A DNA stretch of 53,942 bases from Lactiplantibacillus dongliensis (GTDB lineage: Bacteria > Bacillota > Bacilli > Lactobacillales > Lactobacillaceae). Position numbers and translations under genes: made by a program. The notes beneath the pieces are model-generated. The model did not search any database, was not told the origin of the DNA, and saw nothing but the letters and a program-made list of their open reading frames with translations. The stretch lies in assembly GCF_005405105.1 (NCBI RefSeq), contig NZ_BJDK01000024.1, forward strand, positions 1 to 53,942, read 5' to 3'. How positions within the stretch are numbered: the first letter of the stretch is position 1; every line of letters begins with the position of its first letter. Below are positions 35,002-43,283 of the stretch, one piece after another.

Positions 35002-36723
35002 ATGCAATTAGCAGGTATTTCACATCGAGCTGAGAGTGCGGACACCGCGATTCTAGCGGATCATCAGTTATTGATGCGGTTGCGCACGGCCTTAGATGAT
35101 GTGCAACAAGTAGAATTGATTTATGGCGATATGTATTTGTGGCAGGCAGGTACACCGTTGCAACACGCGCAGTTACGGCCAACGTTAGCGACGCAAGCCC
35201 AACAATATTGGACATTACCCGTGACGGTACCGACGAATCGGTTAATTTATGCTTTTAAGTTGACTGATTTGAATGGTGCGACGATTGGTTACGGTGATGA
35301 TGGGTTCTTTGAGGATACTGCCACTAACTGGGCCACGACTGGGCATTATTTCCATCTGCCATATTTACATGTTAGTGATGCTGAGTTGCCACCCGCTTGG
35401 GTCAAATCGACCGTCTGGTATCAGATTTTTCCAGAACGGTTTGCCAATGGTGATGCTGGCAATGACCCGGCCGATACCCAACCTTGGGGGCAGGGGCCAG
35501 TTAAGCCGGACTCGTTTTATGGTGGTGATTTACGTGGTATTATTGACCACTTAGATGACTTGGCGGATTTGGGAATCAACGGGTTGTATCTCTGTCCAAT
35601 CTTCACGTCACCCTCTAATCATAAATATGACACTTTAGATCACTTTGAGATTGATCCGCATTTTGGAACCAAAAAGGATTTTCAAGAGTTGGTCGATGGC
35701 GCGCATGCACGTGGCATGCGTGTTATGTTGGATGCGGTCTTCAATCACTTTGGAGCGGCGTCACCGCAATGGCAGGATGTCGTGAAAAATGGGGCGAAAT
35801 CGCGATTTGCCGATTGGTTCCATATCCATGATTGGCCAGTGGGGCGCGACCAACAAACGGGGGCGCTAAATTATGAAACCTTTGGCACCACGGCGAGCAT
35901 GCCGAAATTAAATACGCAAAACCCAGCCGTTCGGGACTATTTGATTGAAATCACCACTTATTGGTTATCACAATTGGATATCGATGCTTGGCGCTTTGAC
36001 GTGGCCGATGAAGTTGACCACGGCACGTGGCGCGCCATTTGCGCAGCCTTGCGCGCGGTCAAACCCGACGTTTACTTGCTGGGTGAGGCTTGGCATAGTA
36101 GTCCCTCGTTAATTGGTAATGGCCAGTTTGATGCGGTCATGAACTATCCTTTGACCCAGCCAATCTTAGCGTTATTCAATCATGAACTGACGCTTAAAGA
36201 TTATGTTGGTAAGACAAATCTTCAGTTGACCCAGTATCCACGACCGAATCAACAAGTGATGCTCAATGCGCTGGATACGCATGATACGGCGCGGGCCATC
36301 ACGGTAATGGGAGGGCAACCACAGCGCTTGCAGGCAGCACTAACGTTAATGATGCTATTGCCAGGGAGTCCGTGCCTTTATTATGGCACTGAAGTTGGCC
36401 TACCAGGTGGTCCTGACCCGGATAATCGGCGTTGTATGCCTTGGCAGCCAGCACCAGCCACCACGAAAATGTATGGCTTTGTCCGTGCGCTATTAGTTTG
36501 GCGGCGGCAACAGGCCGAATTCTTAGCGACGAGTGCGCTGAGCTGGCAGATTGAGGGTAATTGTTTAGTCTTGATTCGGCAGCATGCTGATCAGACGGTC
36601 ACGGGGACCTTCAATCTGGGTAAGTCGGCCCAAACGATGGCTAATGATGGGATGACGGTCTTGGCGGTTGGTCAGCAAGGGCAACAGTTGGCGGCCGGCG
36701 GATTTAGCTTGCAAGTTCAATAG
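35002..36723 (+). CDS. GH13 alpha-glycosidase (neopullulanase/cyclomaltodextrinase-like)
   Basis: 573 aa cytoplasmic enzyme. An N-terminal beta domain (residues 1-115, CBM34-like) precedes VWYQIFPERFANGD. The four GH13 regions are present: DAVFNHFG, the nucleophile Asp in WRFDVADEV, the acid Glu in LLGEAWH and the Asp of LDTHDTAR. The neopullulanase-type signature around YGGDLRGIIDHLDDL is clear. No signal peptide, so it would act on imported maltodextrins or cyclodextrins. AAAAGGGG precedes the ATG. Monocistronic. Confidence 0.9.
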   Translation: MQLAGISHRAESADTAILADHQLLMRLRTALDDVQQVELIYGDMYLWQAGTPLQHAQLRPTLATQAQQYWTLPVTVPTNRLIYAFKLTDLNGATIGYGDDGFFEDTATNWATTGHYFHLPYLHVSDAELPPAWVKSTVWYQIFPERFANGDAGNDPADTQPWGQGPVKPDSFYGGDLRGIIDHLDDLADLGINGLYLCPIFTSPSNHKYDTLDHFEIDPHFGTKKDFQELVDGAHARGMRVMLDAVFNHFGAASPQWQDVVKNGAKSRFADWFHIHDWPVGRDQQTGALNYETFGTTASMPKLNTQNPAVRDYLIEITTYWLSQLDIDAWRFDVADEVDHGTWRAICAALRAVKPDVYLLGEAWHSSPSLIGNGQFDAVMNYPLTQPILALFNHELTLKDYVGKTNLQLTQYPRPNQQVMLNALDTHDTARAITVMGGQPQRLQAALTLMMLLPGSPCLYYGTEVGLPGGPDPDNRRCMPWQPAPATTKMYGFVRALLVWRRQQAEFLATSALSWQIEGNCLVLIRQHADQTVTGTFNLGKSAQTMANDGMTVLAVGQQGQQLAAGGFSLQVQ

Positions 36724-36817
36724 TTGGCAAGTTAAAAATGATAAATGCATACTGATTGCTTAGCAGTATTTGGACTAGTTGAGTTTAGCGAAAATTGGCT
36801 AGTCCATTTGATTACGG

Positions 36818-36910
36818 TGGGGGCTAGTTGCATCAGGTGTCACTCTGGTTGGGTTAGCGTTGCTTGGAATAGGGTGACCGCGTTTATGTGCTGAACGGGC
36901 TAGTGAGCAC
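36818..36910 (-). repeat. degenerate remnant of repeat subfamily B
   Basis: Begins with the companion GGGCTAGTTG (36821), then CACTCTGGTTGGGTTAGC and GGTGACCGCGTTTATGTG, recognisable as the left half of a B copy; the right half is missing. Confidence 0.55.
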
Positions 36911-36931
36911 TTATACTAAATCTCCGACAAC

Positions 36932-36964
36932 AAAAAAACTCGCCCATAAGTGGACGAGTTTTAA
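36932..36964 (-). terminator. terminator of the small membrane protein gene
   Basis: AAAACTCG/CGAGTTTT stem with the longer T run on the minus strand. Confidence 0.75.
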
Positions 36965-36973
36965 AGTCAATCT

Positions 36974-37291
36974 TTATTTAGCAGCAGCTGGTTTGATACC
37001 GCGGCCTTGAATGAATTCGATGACAATCAAAACAACGTAGCAGATTAGGACGATGCCTAATAAGTTGGTTGTTTGCACGGTACTGGATAACCAGTAGTAT
37101 TGCCAGTTCTGGTTGTTGAAAACCCACCATACTAACAAACCGGCGAGTAAACCTAAGGTATTCATAATTGCAATAAAGAAAATATTGCCGTTTTGCTTTT
37201 GACCAGCCCAGTAAGCTGACAGAATTGCCATCCAAACGCCCCAGACAATTAAGCCTACGACAACAACCCAATAAATAAGTGATGCGATCAT
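36974..37291 (-). CDS. membrane protein with three helices, unknown
   Basis: 105 aa. Hydrophobic segments at about residues 4-26, 38-60 and 75-93, separated by short polar loops; C-terminal tail RGIKPAAAK. AAGGAG precedes the ATG. Family not recognised. Divergent from the 37475 gene, which is also a membrane protein. Confidence 0.65.
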   Translation of the reverse strand: MIASLIYWVVVVGLIVWGVWMAILSAYWAGQKQNGNIFFIAIMNTLGLLAGLLVWWVFNNQNWQYYWLSSTVQTTNLLGIVLICYVVLIVIEFIQGRGIKPAAAK

Positions 37292-37474
37292 CGGTACTCC
37301 TTCTTTCTACAAGTTAATACCATTATTTTACCATGAATTCGATTACATTGGGAGCTTCAGTGAGAATTTTCACAATAGAAATCTTAAAGTTAGCGGGCAT
37401 TACTTGTTATTTGGAAGCGAATTATTTACAATTAGAGAATAATAACAAGGAAAATGGGAAAGGGTTGGCAATTG

Positions 37475-38110
37475 ATGACTTCTGCATGGAACTGGATTGG
37501 AATCATTGCTTGGATCGTTGTACTGGTATTGTTCGTGTGGGTATTTCATAATATTCGCGTGCGTCGCATTAAGATGATTGTCGAACGGAAACATACCTTT
37601 GAATGGCCAAGTTTATTTATCACGATTGGTGAATTAATTGTGAGTTTGGGATTAGTTGCTGGCATGTTTTTTGTCACGTTTAATCATCGGGTCAGTCTAG
37701 CGAAGAACGATGTCAGTGTCAGTTACGACTATGAACCGTTAGTTATGCAAGTTGGCAGCAATGGGTCAACTTATGTGGCCGTTGACCGTGGGAGTGCTAA
37801 CAAGCCGGTGCATATTTATAACTACTGGGTCAAAGGTGCTAAATATACGGTTTCAAGTAATAAAGCCACGGTGGTGACTAACTTGAATCAAGTTAAAGTT
37901 GCCGATGCGGGGATTCCGTGGCAGCAACACGCCTTATTAAAACAAGATAAGCAACATGAAAAAGCTTATGTTGCTAAGATGACGGCGACGTATAAGCCTA
38001 GTTTTTGGAATGGGTTAGGTGTCCACGTGGGGCATCAAGCAATGACGCGTTGGCTGATTCGAGTCCCAGCACAATCGTTTATTAACACAACTGATTTACA
38101 AGCTGAATAG
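37475..38110 (+). CDS. membrane protein, LVIS_2131-like
   Basis: 211 aa. Two N-terminal helices (about 6-26 and 44-66) followed by an extracellular beta-rich domain of about 140 residues. It resembles, from memory, an uncharacterised Lactobacillaceae family named after LVIS_2131. ATG 37475 is chosen because AAAGGG lies ten bases before it; an in-frame ATG at 37454 is closer to its own AAGGAAA. Function unknown. Confidence 0.6.
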   Translation: MTSAWNWIGIIAWIVVLVLFVWVFHNIRVRRIKMIVERKHTFEWPSLFITIGELIVSLGLVAGMFFVTFNHRVSLAKNDVSVSYDYEPLVMQVGSNGSTYVAVDRGSANKPVHIYNYWVKGAKYTVSSNKATVVTNLNQVKVADAGIPWQQHALLKQDKQHEKAYVAKMTATYKPSFWNGLGVHVGHQAMTRWLIRVPAQSFINTTDLQAE

Positions 38111-38113
38111 CCT

Positions 38114-38152
38114 AGTCAAAGGAACAATCCGTCTTGGATTGTTCCTTTTTGG
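38114..38152 (+). terminator. terminator
   Basis: AAAGGAACAATCC/GGATTGTTCCTTT stem followed by T. Confidence 0.85.
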
Positions 38153-38284
38153 TCATAAATGCTAAAAGTTATTAAATGTTTATATCAGAATGTTGTTTTT
38201 AGTTTTAGTTCACCGTATAAAGGAGTAGAATTAAGTAGTTACAAATTTTTGGATATTTACACATTATTTATCTAGTTAAAATAG

Positions 38285-38442
38285 CTTTGGGGTTAGCTGG
38301 CTGTAACGGATCACGCTAGTTGGTCCAGTATCGGCCGGGACACCGTGACCTACAATAATATGGTCTTGCAGGGGAAATCTAGGCAAGTGAAAGCACCGAC
38401 CTAGACAAATAACACCCGGCCGGCGGTAGTGTTAACTAGTCC
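38285..38442 (-). repeat. degenerate relative of the structured repeat
   Basis: Flanked by TCTAGTTAAAATAGC (38271) and AACTAG (38434). Inside, GGTCCAGTATCGGCCGGGAC, CACCGTGACC and ACACCCGGCCGGCGG echo the B-copy blocks, but the hairpins are mostly decayed. It fills the gap 38153-38505. Confidence 0.5.
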
Positions 38443-38505
38443 CAAATGTCGTTAAGATATCTGAAAGCAAGCAACTAATCGAAAAATAATGAAGGAAGCG
38501 AACCG

Positions 38506-39012
38506 ATGATAGTCGAACAAGTTAATCCACTATTGGTGTGTGGCATCATTGGCGATGAAACCACCTTAATCGTGAACAAATGTCTGACGGGCCCTTTCAC
38601 CAATCGCTATGATTTGGCAACGGCACCGGTCACGACAGATACCACGCTTAGCGAGACGGTGGCCAGGATCACTGCCATTGAGACCGGCTTACAAACAACG
38701 ATTGAAAAACAACTCGGCACTATTCGTTTTACTTTTCCAGCGGTCGAAGCTGATCAGCCACGCTGGGCAATGATCAGTACTTTTTATGTGTTACAACCGG
38801 TTGGCGGCCAGCTCCTTAGTGAACGGCCAGCCTTTACGGATGCTGTTTCGGCCGGGGCCGCCCGGGTACCGTTGAGTCAGTTGAACTGGGCCAACAGTTC
38901 ACCCTTGGTGATGCAGGCTAAACGTTATTTGGAAACGGGGGCGTTCCCGATTGCCGATCAACGGATTTCGCAATATGCCATTCCAAGTACGCCACAATTC
39001 AGTGAAGCTTAG
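38506..39012 (+). CDS. Nudix-like protein with degenerate Nudix box
   Basis: 168 aa. The layout follows a Nudix domain: an opening strand LLVCGIIGDETTLIVNK, then RYDLATAPVTTDTTLSETVARITAIETGL where an active enzyme has LPGG...GE...REVxEExG. The Gly-Glu and two of the three metal-binding Glu are gone (RE became RI, EE became IE), although ETG-Leu remains. It is probably inactive as a pyrophosphatase and could bind a nucleotide or act as a sensor. Assignment rests on pattern only. AAGGAAG precedes the ATG. Confidence 0.55.
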   Translation: MIVEQVNPLLVCGIIGDETTLIVNKCLTGPFTNRYDLATAPVTTDTTLSETVARITAIETGLQTTIEKQLGTIRFTFPAVEADQPRWAMISTFYVLQPVGGQLLSERPAFTDAVSAGAARVPLSQLNWANSSPLVMQAKRYLETGAFPIADQRISQYAIPSTPQFSEA

Positions 39013-39016
39013 CGGG

Positions 39017-39045
39017 TTGACAATTTAAAAGTAACGTTGTAAGTT
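39017..39045 (+). promoter_or_regulatory. promoter of the Met T-box transcript
   Basis: TTGACA (39017-39022), 17-base spacer, TAAGTT (39040-39045). Confidence 0.75.
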
Positions 39046-39051
39046 AGAAAC

Positions 39052-39324
39052 AGCTTAAAAAATGATACGTTGATGAGAAGAGTAGCAAAGTTGTGATGAC
39101 AGCGAGTCAATGGTTGGTGAAAATTGATGATTGCGGCTTAGTGAAGATGAACTCGGAGTTTAATTAATGGTGTGTTGGTGCTGTTGATTCGGATTAGTCG
39201 CCGTTATCCTGATGTCGTTTATGCAGTATGGTGAACGCAAGAGGCAGCATGAGCTGTGAACTTAGGTGGCACCTCGGAGTGATTAAACTTCGTCCTTATG
39301 AGAATTAAGGACGGAGTTTTTTTG
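39052..39324 (+). promoter_or_regulatory. T-box leader (probable Met specificity)
   Basis: Stem I begins GAGAAGAGTAGCAAAG and includes GGTTGGTGAAA; the specifier side reads GTGAAGATGAACTC, giving ATG (Met) after GAA plus one base. The T-box core AGGTGGCACCTCGG is at 39264-39277 and the terminator AACTTCGTCCTTA/TAAGGACGGAGTT with seven T at 39285-39324. Uncharged tRNA-Met should switch on the downstream malY gene, which makes homocysteine for methionine. GAT (Asp) is the reading one base earlier and does not fit the gene. Confidence 0.88.
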
Positions 39325-39358
39325 TGATTGAACGTTAAAGTTGGAAGGGGTTTTTAGC

Positions 39359-40555
39359 ATGGATCAAGCAGCATTTATTAAAAAGTACGCTACAAATCGG
39401 CAGCACACGAACTCGCTCAAATGGGACGCTTTAGATGAACGATATGGTAATCCGGATTTAATTGCGATGTGGGTTGCAGATATGGAATTTAAAGTGCCGG
39501 AAGCCGTTACGACTGCCCTAAATGCTCGAATTGCGCATGGCATTTATGGCTATTCCTATACACCTGATAGCTACTATCAAGCCTTTTTTAATTGGGAGCA
39601 ACAGCGGCACCAATTGCACTTGGAAAAAGACTGGATTCGCTTTGGAACCGGGGTAGTGAACTCGTTGTATGCGTTAGTGAATACGTATACCCGACCTGGA
39701 GATGCCGTCTTGATCTTAACGCCGGTCTACTACCCATTTTTTGATGCGGTCAAAGACAATCATCGGCAATTAGTGACATCGGAACTACACAATGATCAGG
39801 GTCACTACACGATTGACTTTGATGATGTGGAACGCCAGATTAAAGCCCATGAAGTTCGCTTATTTATCCAATGTTCACCGCATAATCCGGTCGGCCGTAT
39901 CTGGACGGAAGCCGAAGAAACCCGGTTATTGGCGCTATGTGAGCAATATGGCGTCTTAGTAGTTTCTGATGAGATTCATCAAGATCTAGAAATCGATCCA
40001 CAAAATCATCCGTTCAGGTCAGCCTTGACCGTTGCCAATCGGCGGTTTGAGGATAATGTGATTGTTGTGAATGCGCCATCCAAGACCTTTAATATGGCAG
40101 CCCTGTTGAATTCACATGTGATTATTCCTAATCCCAAGTTGCGGCAACAGTATGATGCTTATATGACGACGGTTAACCAAACGGAGACCAACGTCTTAGG
40201 TCAAACGGCGGGCCAAGCCGCCTACACAGACGGGGCCGACTGGTTAGATCACATCTTGGCGATTGTTCGAAGTAACTATCAGTATTTAAAGACGACTTTA
40301 GCACAAAAAGCACCGAAGATTGTGATTGCGGAGCTTCAAGGGACCTACTTGACTTGGCTAGATATTCGACCATACGTTAAACCAGAATATACCCGCGAAT
40401 TCATTGTCGACAAATGTGGGTTGGCGGTGGACTTTGGTGAATGGTTCAGTGCCAATGACCAAGGTTTTGTTCGCTTGAACTTGGCGACTGATCCGAAGTA
40501 TGTGCACCAAGCTGTCGCTAATATTACAGCATGTTTAGCACAGTTGGCTAAGTAA
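39359..40555 (+). CDS. malY: MalY/PatB-family cystathionine beta-lyase
   Basis: 398 aa fold-type I PLP enzyme. WVADMEFKVPEAV near the N-terminus, SPHNPVGRIWTEAE, VVSDEIHQDL and the PLP Lys in NAPSKTFNMA identify the MalY/PatB branch, which cleaves cystathionine (and other C-S bonds) to homocysteine, pyruvate and ammonia. The Met T-box in its leader supports a role in methionine supply. ATG 39359 follows GGAAGGGG. Confidence 0.9.
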   Translation: MDQAAFIKKYATNRQHTNSLKWDALDERYGNPDLIAMWVADMEFKVPEAVTTALNARIAHGIYGYSYTPDSYYQAFFNWEQQRHQLHLEKDWIRFGTGVVNSLYALVNTYTRPGDAVLILTPVYYPFFDAVKDNHRQLVTSELHNDQGHYTIDFDDVERQIKAHEVRLFIQCSPHNPVGRIWTEAEETRLLALCEQYGVLVVSDEIHQDLEIDPQNHPFRSALTVANRRFEDNVIVVNAPSKTFNMAALLNSHVIIPNPKLRQQYDAYMTTVNQTETNVLGQTAGQAAYTDGADWLDHILAIVRSNYQYLKTTLAQKAPKIVIAELQGTYLTWLDIRPYVKPEYTREFIVDKCGLAVDFGEWFSANDQGFVRLNLATDPKYVHQAVANITACLAQLAK

Positions 40556-40596
40556 GCTAACTGGTCAGGCAGTTCGATGGTTAAAGTTAATGATGA

Positions 40597-40624
40597 TGAA
40601 GTCCGCTACGGCGGGCTTTTTTGG
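40597..40624 (+). terminator. terminator of malY
   Basis: AAGTCCGC/GCGGGCTT stem with a TACG loop and six T. Confidence 0.8.
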
Positions 40625-40658
40625 TGTAAAAATGTTCTCGCAAGACAAGTTGGGTTAG

Positions 40659-40985
40659 CTAAGGTCGGTGCGTGTCACCCCACTGACACATCGACTGAAT
40701 AATTGGAAACAGGCTTTCACCATTGGCAGTTAGCTGGTATTCGACCCGTAACGGTATTTCAGGATACTGGGTGCGTAAGATTAAGCCATCGACTTCAAGT
40801 TCTTTTAGTGTGTGGCTCAGCGTTTTATGCGTGATATGGCCAAGCAGTCGATGGAGCTCGCCATAGCGTAGTGTCTGTTGATGATGTAAATAAAAGATAA
40901 TCAGCAGTTTCCATTTACCACTAATGAGACCCAGGGTGTAGCCAAACGAGGTACGGTCGTTGTCTTTGAATTTAGAAGTGCTCAT
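40659..40985 (-). CDS. HxlR-family transcriptional regulator
   Basis: 108 aa winged helix: YTLGLISGKWKLLIIFYL, RYGELHRLLGHITHKTLSHTLKELEVDGLI (in two parts) and YQLTANGESLFPII are the family pattern. Redox-sensing members such as YodB or HypR keep a Cys in a CPVEYTL segment; here the segment reads TSFGYTL, so that Cys is absent, although a Cys occurs near the C-terminus (SMCQW). Start overlaps the Rrf2 stop by four bases. The pair is divergent from the sirtuin operon. Confidence 0.88.
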   Translation of the reverse strand: MSTSKFKDNDRTSFGYTLGLISGKWKLLIIFYLHHQQTLRYGELHRLLGHITHKTLSHTLKELEVDGLILRTQYPEIPLRVEYQLTANGESLFPIIQSMCQWGDTHRP

Positions 40986-41413
40986 GATTGGGCTTCAACT
41001 TTTTGGACTTGGGCCATCACATCTGCCAAGGTGATGGCCTTTAAAGTTTGCTGGGCAGCTTGTTGGACTTGCTGATAGTAGGCATCTAAGACGATGGGCA
41101 TCGCTTGGCCAACTTGACAATCACTGGCGGTGTCCATATTTAAATGTAGCAATGGCCGTGCATCGACCGCTTCATAGATGTTGCAAAGCGAAATGTCAGT
41201 GGTTGGTCTAGTAAGTTGTGGCTGCGGGTGGCCAGTCGTACTACTTAACAAGTCAGCCCGTTTGAGTTGGCTCATTAATTGGCGGACTTGTGACGCATTT
41301 TTGTTCAGACTATGGGCAATGGCCGTGCTGGAAAGATCATGGTTGCCATTGCCGCCGAGTGCGATAAACGTTAGCACGTGGATGGCATCGCTTAGTTTAG
41401 TTGAGTATTTCAA
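40982..41413 (-). CDS. Rrf2-family transcriptional regulator
   Basis: 143 aa. KYSTKLSDAIHVLTFIAL, ASQVRQLMSQLKRADLLSSTTG and ISLCNIYEAVD form the Rrf2 winged helix and linker. Two Cys remain (SLCN and SDCQ), not the three of IscR-type cluster binders, so iron-sulfur binding is uncertain. It starts with TTG behind AAGGAG. First gene of a two-regulator operon facing the sirtuin locus, with which it shares a 165-base control region. Confidence 0.85.
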   Translation of the reverse strand: MKYSTKLSDAIHVLTFIALGGNGNHDLSSTAIAHSLNKNASQVRQLMSQLKRADLLSSTTGHPQPQLTRPTTDISLCNIYEAVDARPLLHLNMDTASDCQVGQAMPIVLDAYYQQVQQAAQQTLKAITLADVMAQVQKVEAQS

Positions 41414-41461
41414 AATTAAGGCTCCTTAAAAATAGTTGTTGCTGTTATTTTAAACCAAACA

Positions 41462-41507
41462 GGTATTTTTTGAAAGGCAGTATCTTTTAGGAAAGTAAGT
41501 ATCTTTA
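41462..41507. promoter_or_regulatory. iterated operator between the regulators and the sirtuin operon
   Basis: Three related sequences in direct order, GGTATTTTTT (41462), AGTATCTTTT (41479) and AGTATCTTTA (41498), spaced 17-19 bases, just upstream of the sirtuin -35 box. A likely binding region for the HxlR or Rrf2 protein. Confidence 0.45.
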
Positions 41508-41517
41508 AAGTGCGTTC

Positions 41518-41546
41518 TTGTCAGCACTTGCTGTTTAGTTTATATT
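41518..41546 (+). promoter_or_regulatory. promoter of the sirtuin operon
   Basis: TTGTCA (41518-41523), 17-base spacer, TATATT (41541-41546). Confidence 0.7.
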
Positions 41547-41578
41547 AACAACCAGATAATTTTTTAGGAGGTTACTTA

Positions 41579-42457
41579 ATGAAATTAGCAACGGATGAGG
41601 AACAAAGAACCTATGAACAAGCACTGCAAGTTACTTTGGATGAGATTGCGGCGGCGGATGCCGTCATTGTTGGTGGCGCTTCTGGCATGTCGACGGCCAA
41701 TGGGTGGGATTACTATTCAGCCAATGCGAATTTTCAAAAAGAATTTTCGCCTTGGTATGATAAATATCAAATTAATGGTATTTTTGATGGGACCTATCGT
41801 GATTGGCAAGATCCAGAAGAACGCTGGGGGTTTATGGCGCATTTCTTTTATTGGGTTAAGCACTTGCCGATTGGCGACACTTACCAGGACTTAAAGACGT
41901 TACTGGCTAACAAATCAGTCTTTGTTTGGACGACCAATCAGGATCGGCAATTTAATAAGATCTATCCAGCCAGTCAAATTGCACATCCGTAAGGTGATGA
42001 TGGTTATTTTCAGTGCTCAACTGGTCAGCACGATCGCGTTATTCCAGCAGATGAAATTATTGAACAAATGGCTGCTAACACGCAAGGGACTCGGCTGCCA
42101 CAGGCTGATTGGCCACGTTGTCGAATCTGTGGGGCACCGTTATCACCATGGTTCCGGTCGCCACAATTCATTGAAGGGACTTTTTGGAGTCAGGAATTAA
42201 AGAAGTACAGTGATTTCTTAAATGCGCATCAAAATCAAAAGGTCTTGTTTTTAGAGTTAGGTGTGGGTCAAATGACACCTAATATTATTAAGTATCCCTT
42301 CTGGGAAATGGTGAATGCGTGGCCACATGCTGAATTGGTTAGTATTGCACTGAAAAATACCAATGTCCCGGCACCCATTAAAACGAAGAGTTTGATTTTT
42401 AATGCTGATATCAAGGTGGTTTTAGACGACTTGGTGCAAGCACAAGGAGGCCGTTAA
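41579..42457 (+). pseudogene. class M-like sirtuin (Sir2 family), interrupted by an in-frame TAA
   Basis: The reading frame is continuous for 293 codons except for a TAA at 41990-41992. The first part has the NAD loop VGGASGMSTANGWDYYSANANF and the catalytic TTNQD; after the stop the frame goes on GDDGYFQCSTGQHD, then a CRIC zinc half-site and LGVGQMTPNII. Class M sirtuins (macrodomain-linked, protein ADP-ribosylating) read YTQGDYGLFQC here, so the stop falls on the Gln codon (CAA to TAA, one transition), taken from memory as a catalytic residue. A strong AGGAGG precedes the ATG. The downstream fragment has an internal ATG at 42068 with a poor site. Head of a three-gene operon. Confidence 0.8.
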
Positions 42458-42458
42458 G

Positions 42459-43283
42459 ATGCCAACTTTGACAACACAACAGCAATTTAAGTTGAGTCTG
42501 GATCAAGCTGACGCGGTGTTAATTGGTGTCAGTAATGGGTTATCGGTCGCGGAGGGCTACGATTATTATCGACCTGGGGCGTGGTTTCAAGCAAAACTAG
42601 GCGCTTTTAGTCAACGCTATGGGTTTAAAACCGTTTTGGAAGGGGCTAATTATCATTTTAAAACGGCCACTGATTACTGGTCTTTCCAAACGGCGGTGGC
42701 GATGGCTAGTACGTTTTCAGTGACTGAAGTGCCGGTTAGTCAGGCGTTATATCAATTAGTTCAAGCAAAACCACACTTTGTGTTGACGACGTTGGTGGAT
42801 GATCATTTGGAAAAAGGCGGGTTTGCGTCATCAATAATTTTTGAAGTTGAAGGCAATTATCAGCGGTTGCAGCGCGCTGATTTACAAGGTCCCCAAGCGT
42901 GGCCAGCTGAAACGGCCATTCGAGCTATGGCGACACAGCTGCAAAGCGGTGAGCTGTCAGCAGCAGACTTGCCCCATGACCCTAGTGATGGCGCACTGTT
43001 AGTGCCCGCAGTTGGGCAGGTTGTCCATGATGCCAATTTTGAGCGTCAGCAGCAAGCTTTACAAAACTTTATTCAAACGTATCAGCAACGACGGGTTGTC
43101 TTATTAGAAGTTGGCGTCGGACCACACCACCCCGTTATTCAATCACTATTTGGCCAGTTGCAACGTGGCCTAGCGCATGTTACGCGACTATCTTTGAATA
43201 TGACATTATTGCCGAGTGCTGATTGTGGCCTGACTGGTGATATTAAGACGAGTTTGGCTAGTTTGAATCGGTTATCAAAATGA
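42459..43283 (+). CDS. degenerate sirtuin-like protein (paralogue of the upstream gene)
   Basis: 274 aa. It aligns with the preceding sirtuin along its length: ADAVLIGVSNGLSVAEGYDYY with ADAVIVGGASGMSTANGWDYY, VLTTLVDDHLEKGGF with VWTTNQDRQFNKIY, LLEVGVGPHHPVI with FLELGVGQMTPNI. The Asn of TTN is replaced by Leu, the expected Gln by Glu (EVEGNY), and the Cys zinc sites are lost. It may bind NAD or ADP-ribose without catalysis. It starts one base after the previous stop, behind AAGGAGG, and its own stop overlaps the HIT start (ATGA). Confidence 0.7.
   Translation: MPTLTTQQQFKLSLDQADAVLIGVSNGLSVAEGYDYYRPGAWFQAKLGAFSQRYGFKTVLEGANYHFKTATDYWSFQTAVAMASTFSVTEVPVSQALYQLVQAKPHFVLTTLVDDHLEKGGFASSIIFEVEGNYQRLQRADLQGPQAWPAETAIRAMATQLQSGELSAADLPHDPSDGALLVPAVGQVVHDANFERQQQALQNFIQTYQQRRVVLLEVGVGPHHPVIQSLFGQLQRGLAHVTRLSLNMTLLPSADCGLTGDIKTSLASLNRLSK

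Noticed and set aside
41990-41992. Stop codon recoding by selenocysteine or pyrrolysine
   Set aside because: The codon is TAA, not TGA or TAG, and no recoding structure is visible.
42068-42457. Independent gene starting at the internal ATG
   Set aside because: It is the in-frame continuation of the interrupted sirtuin, with a poor binding site and no separate domain.
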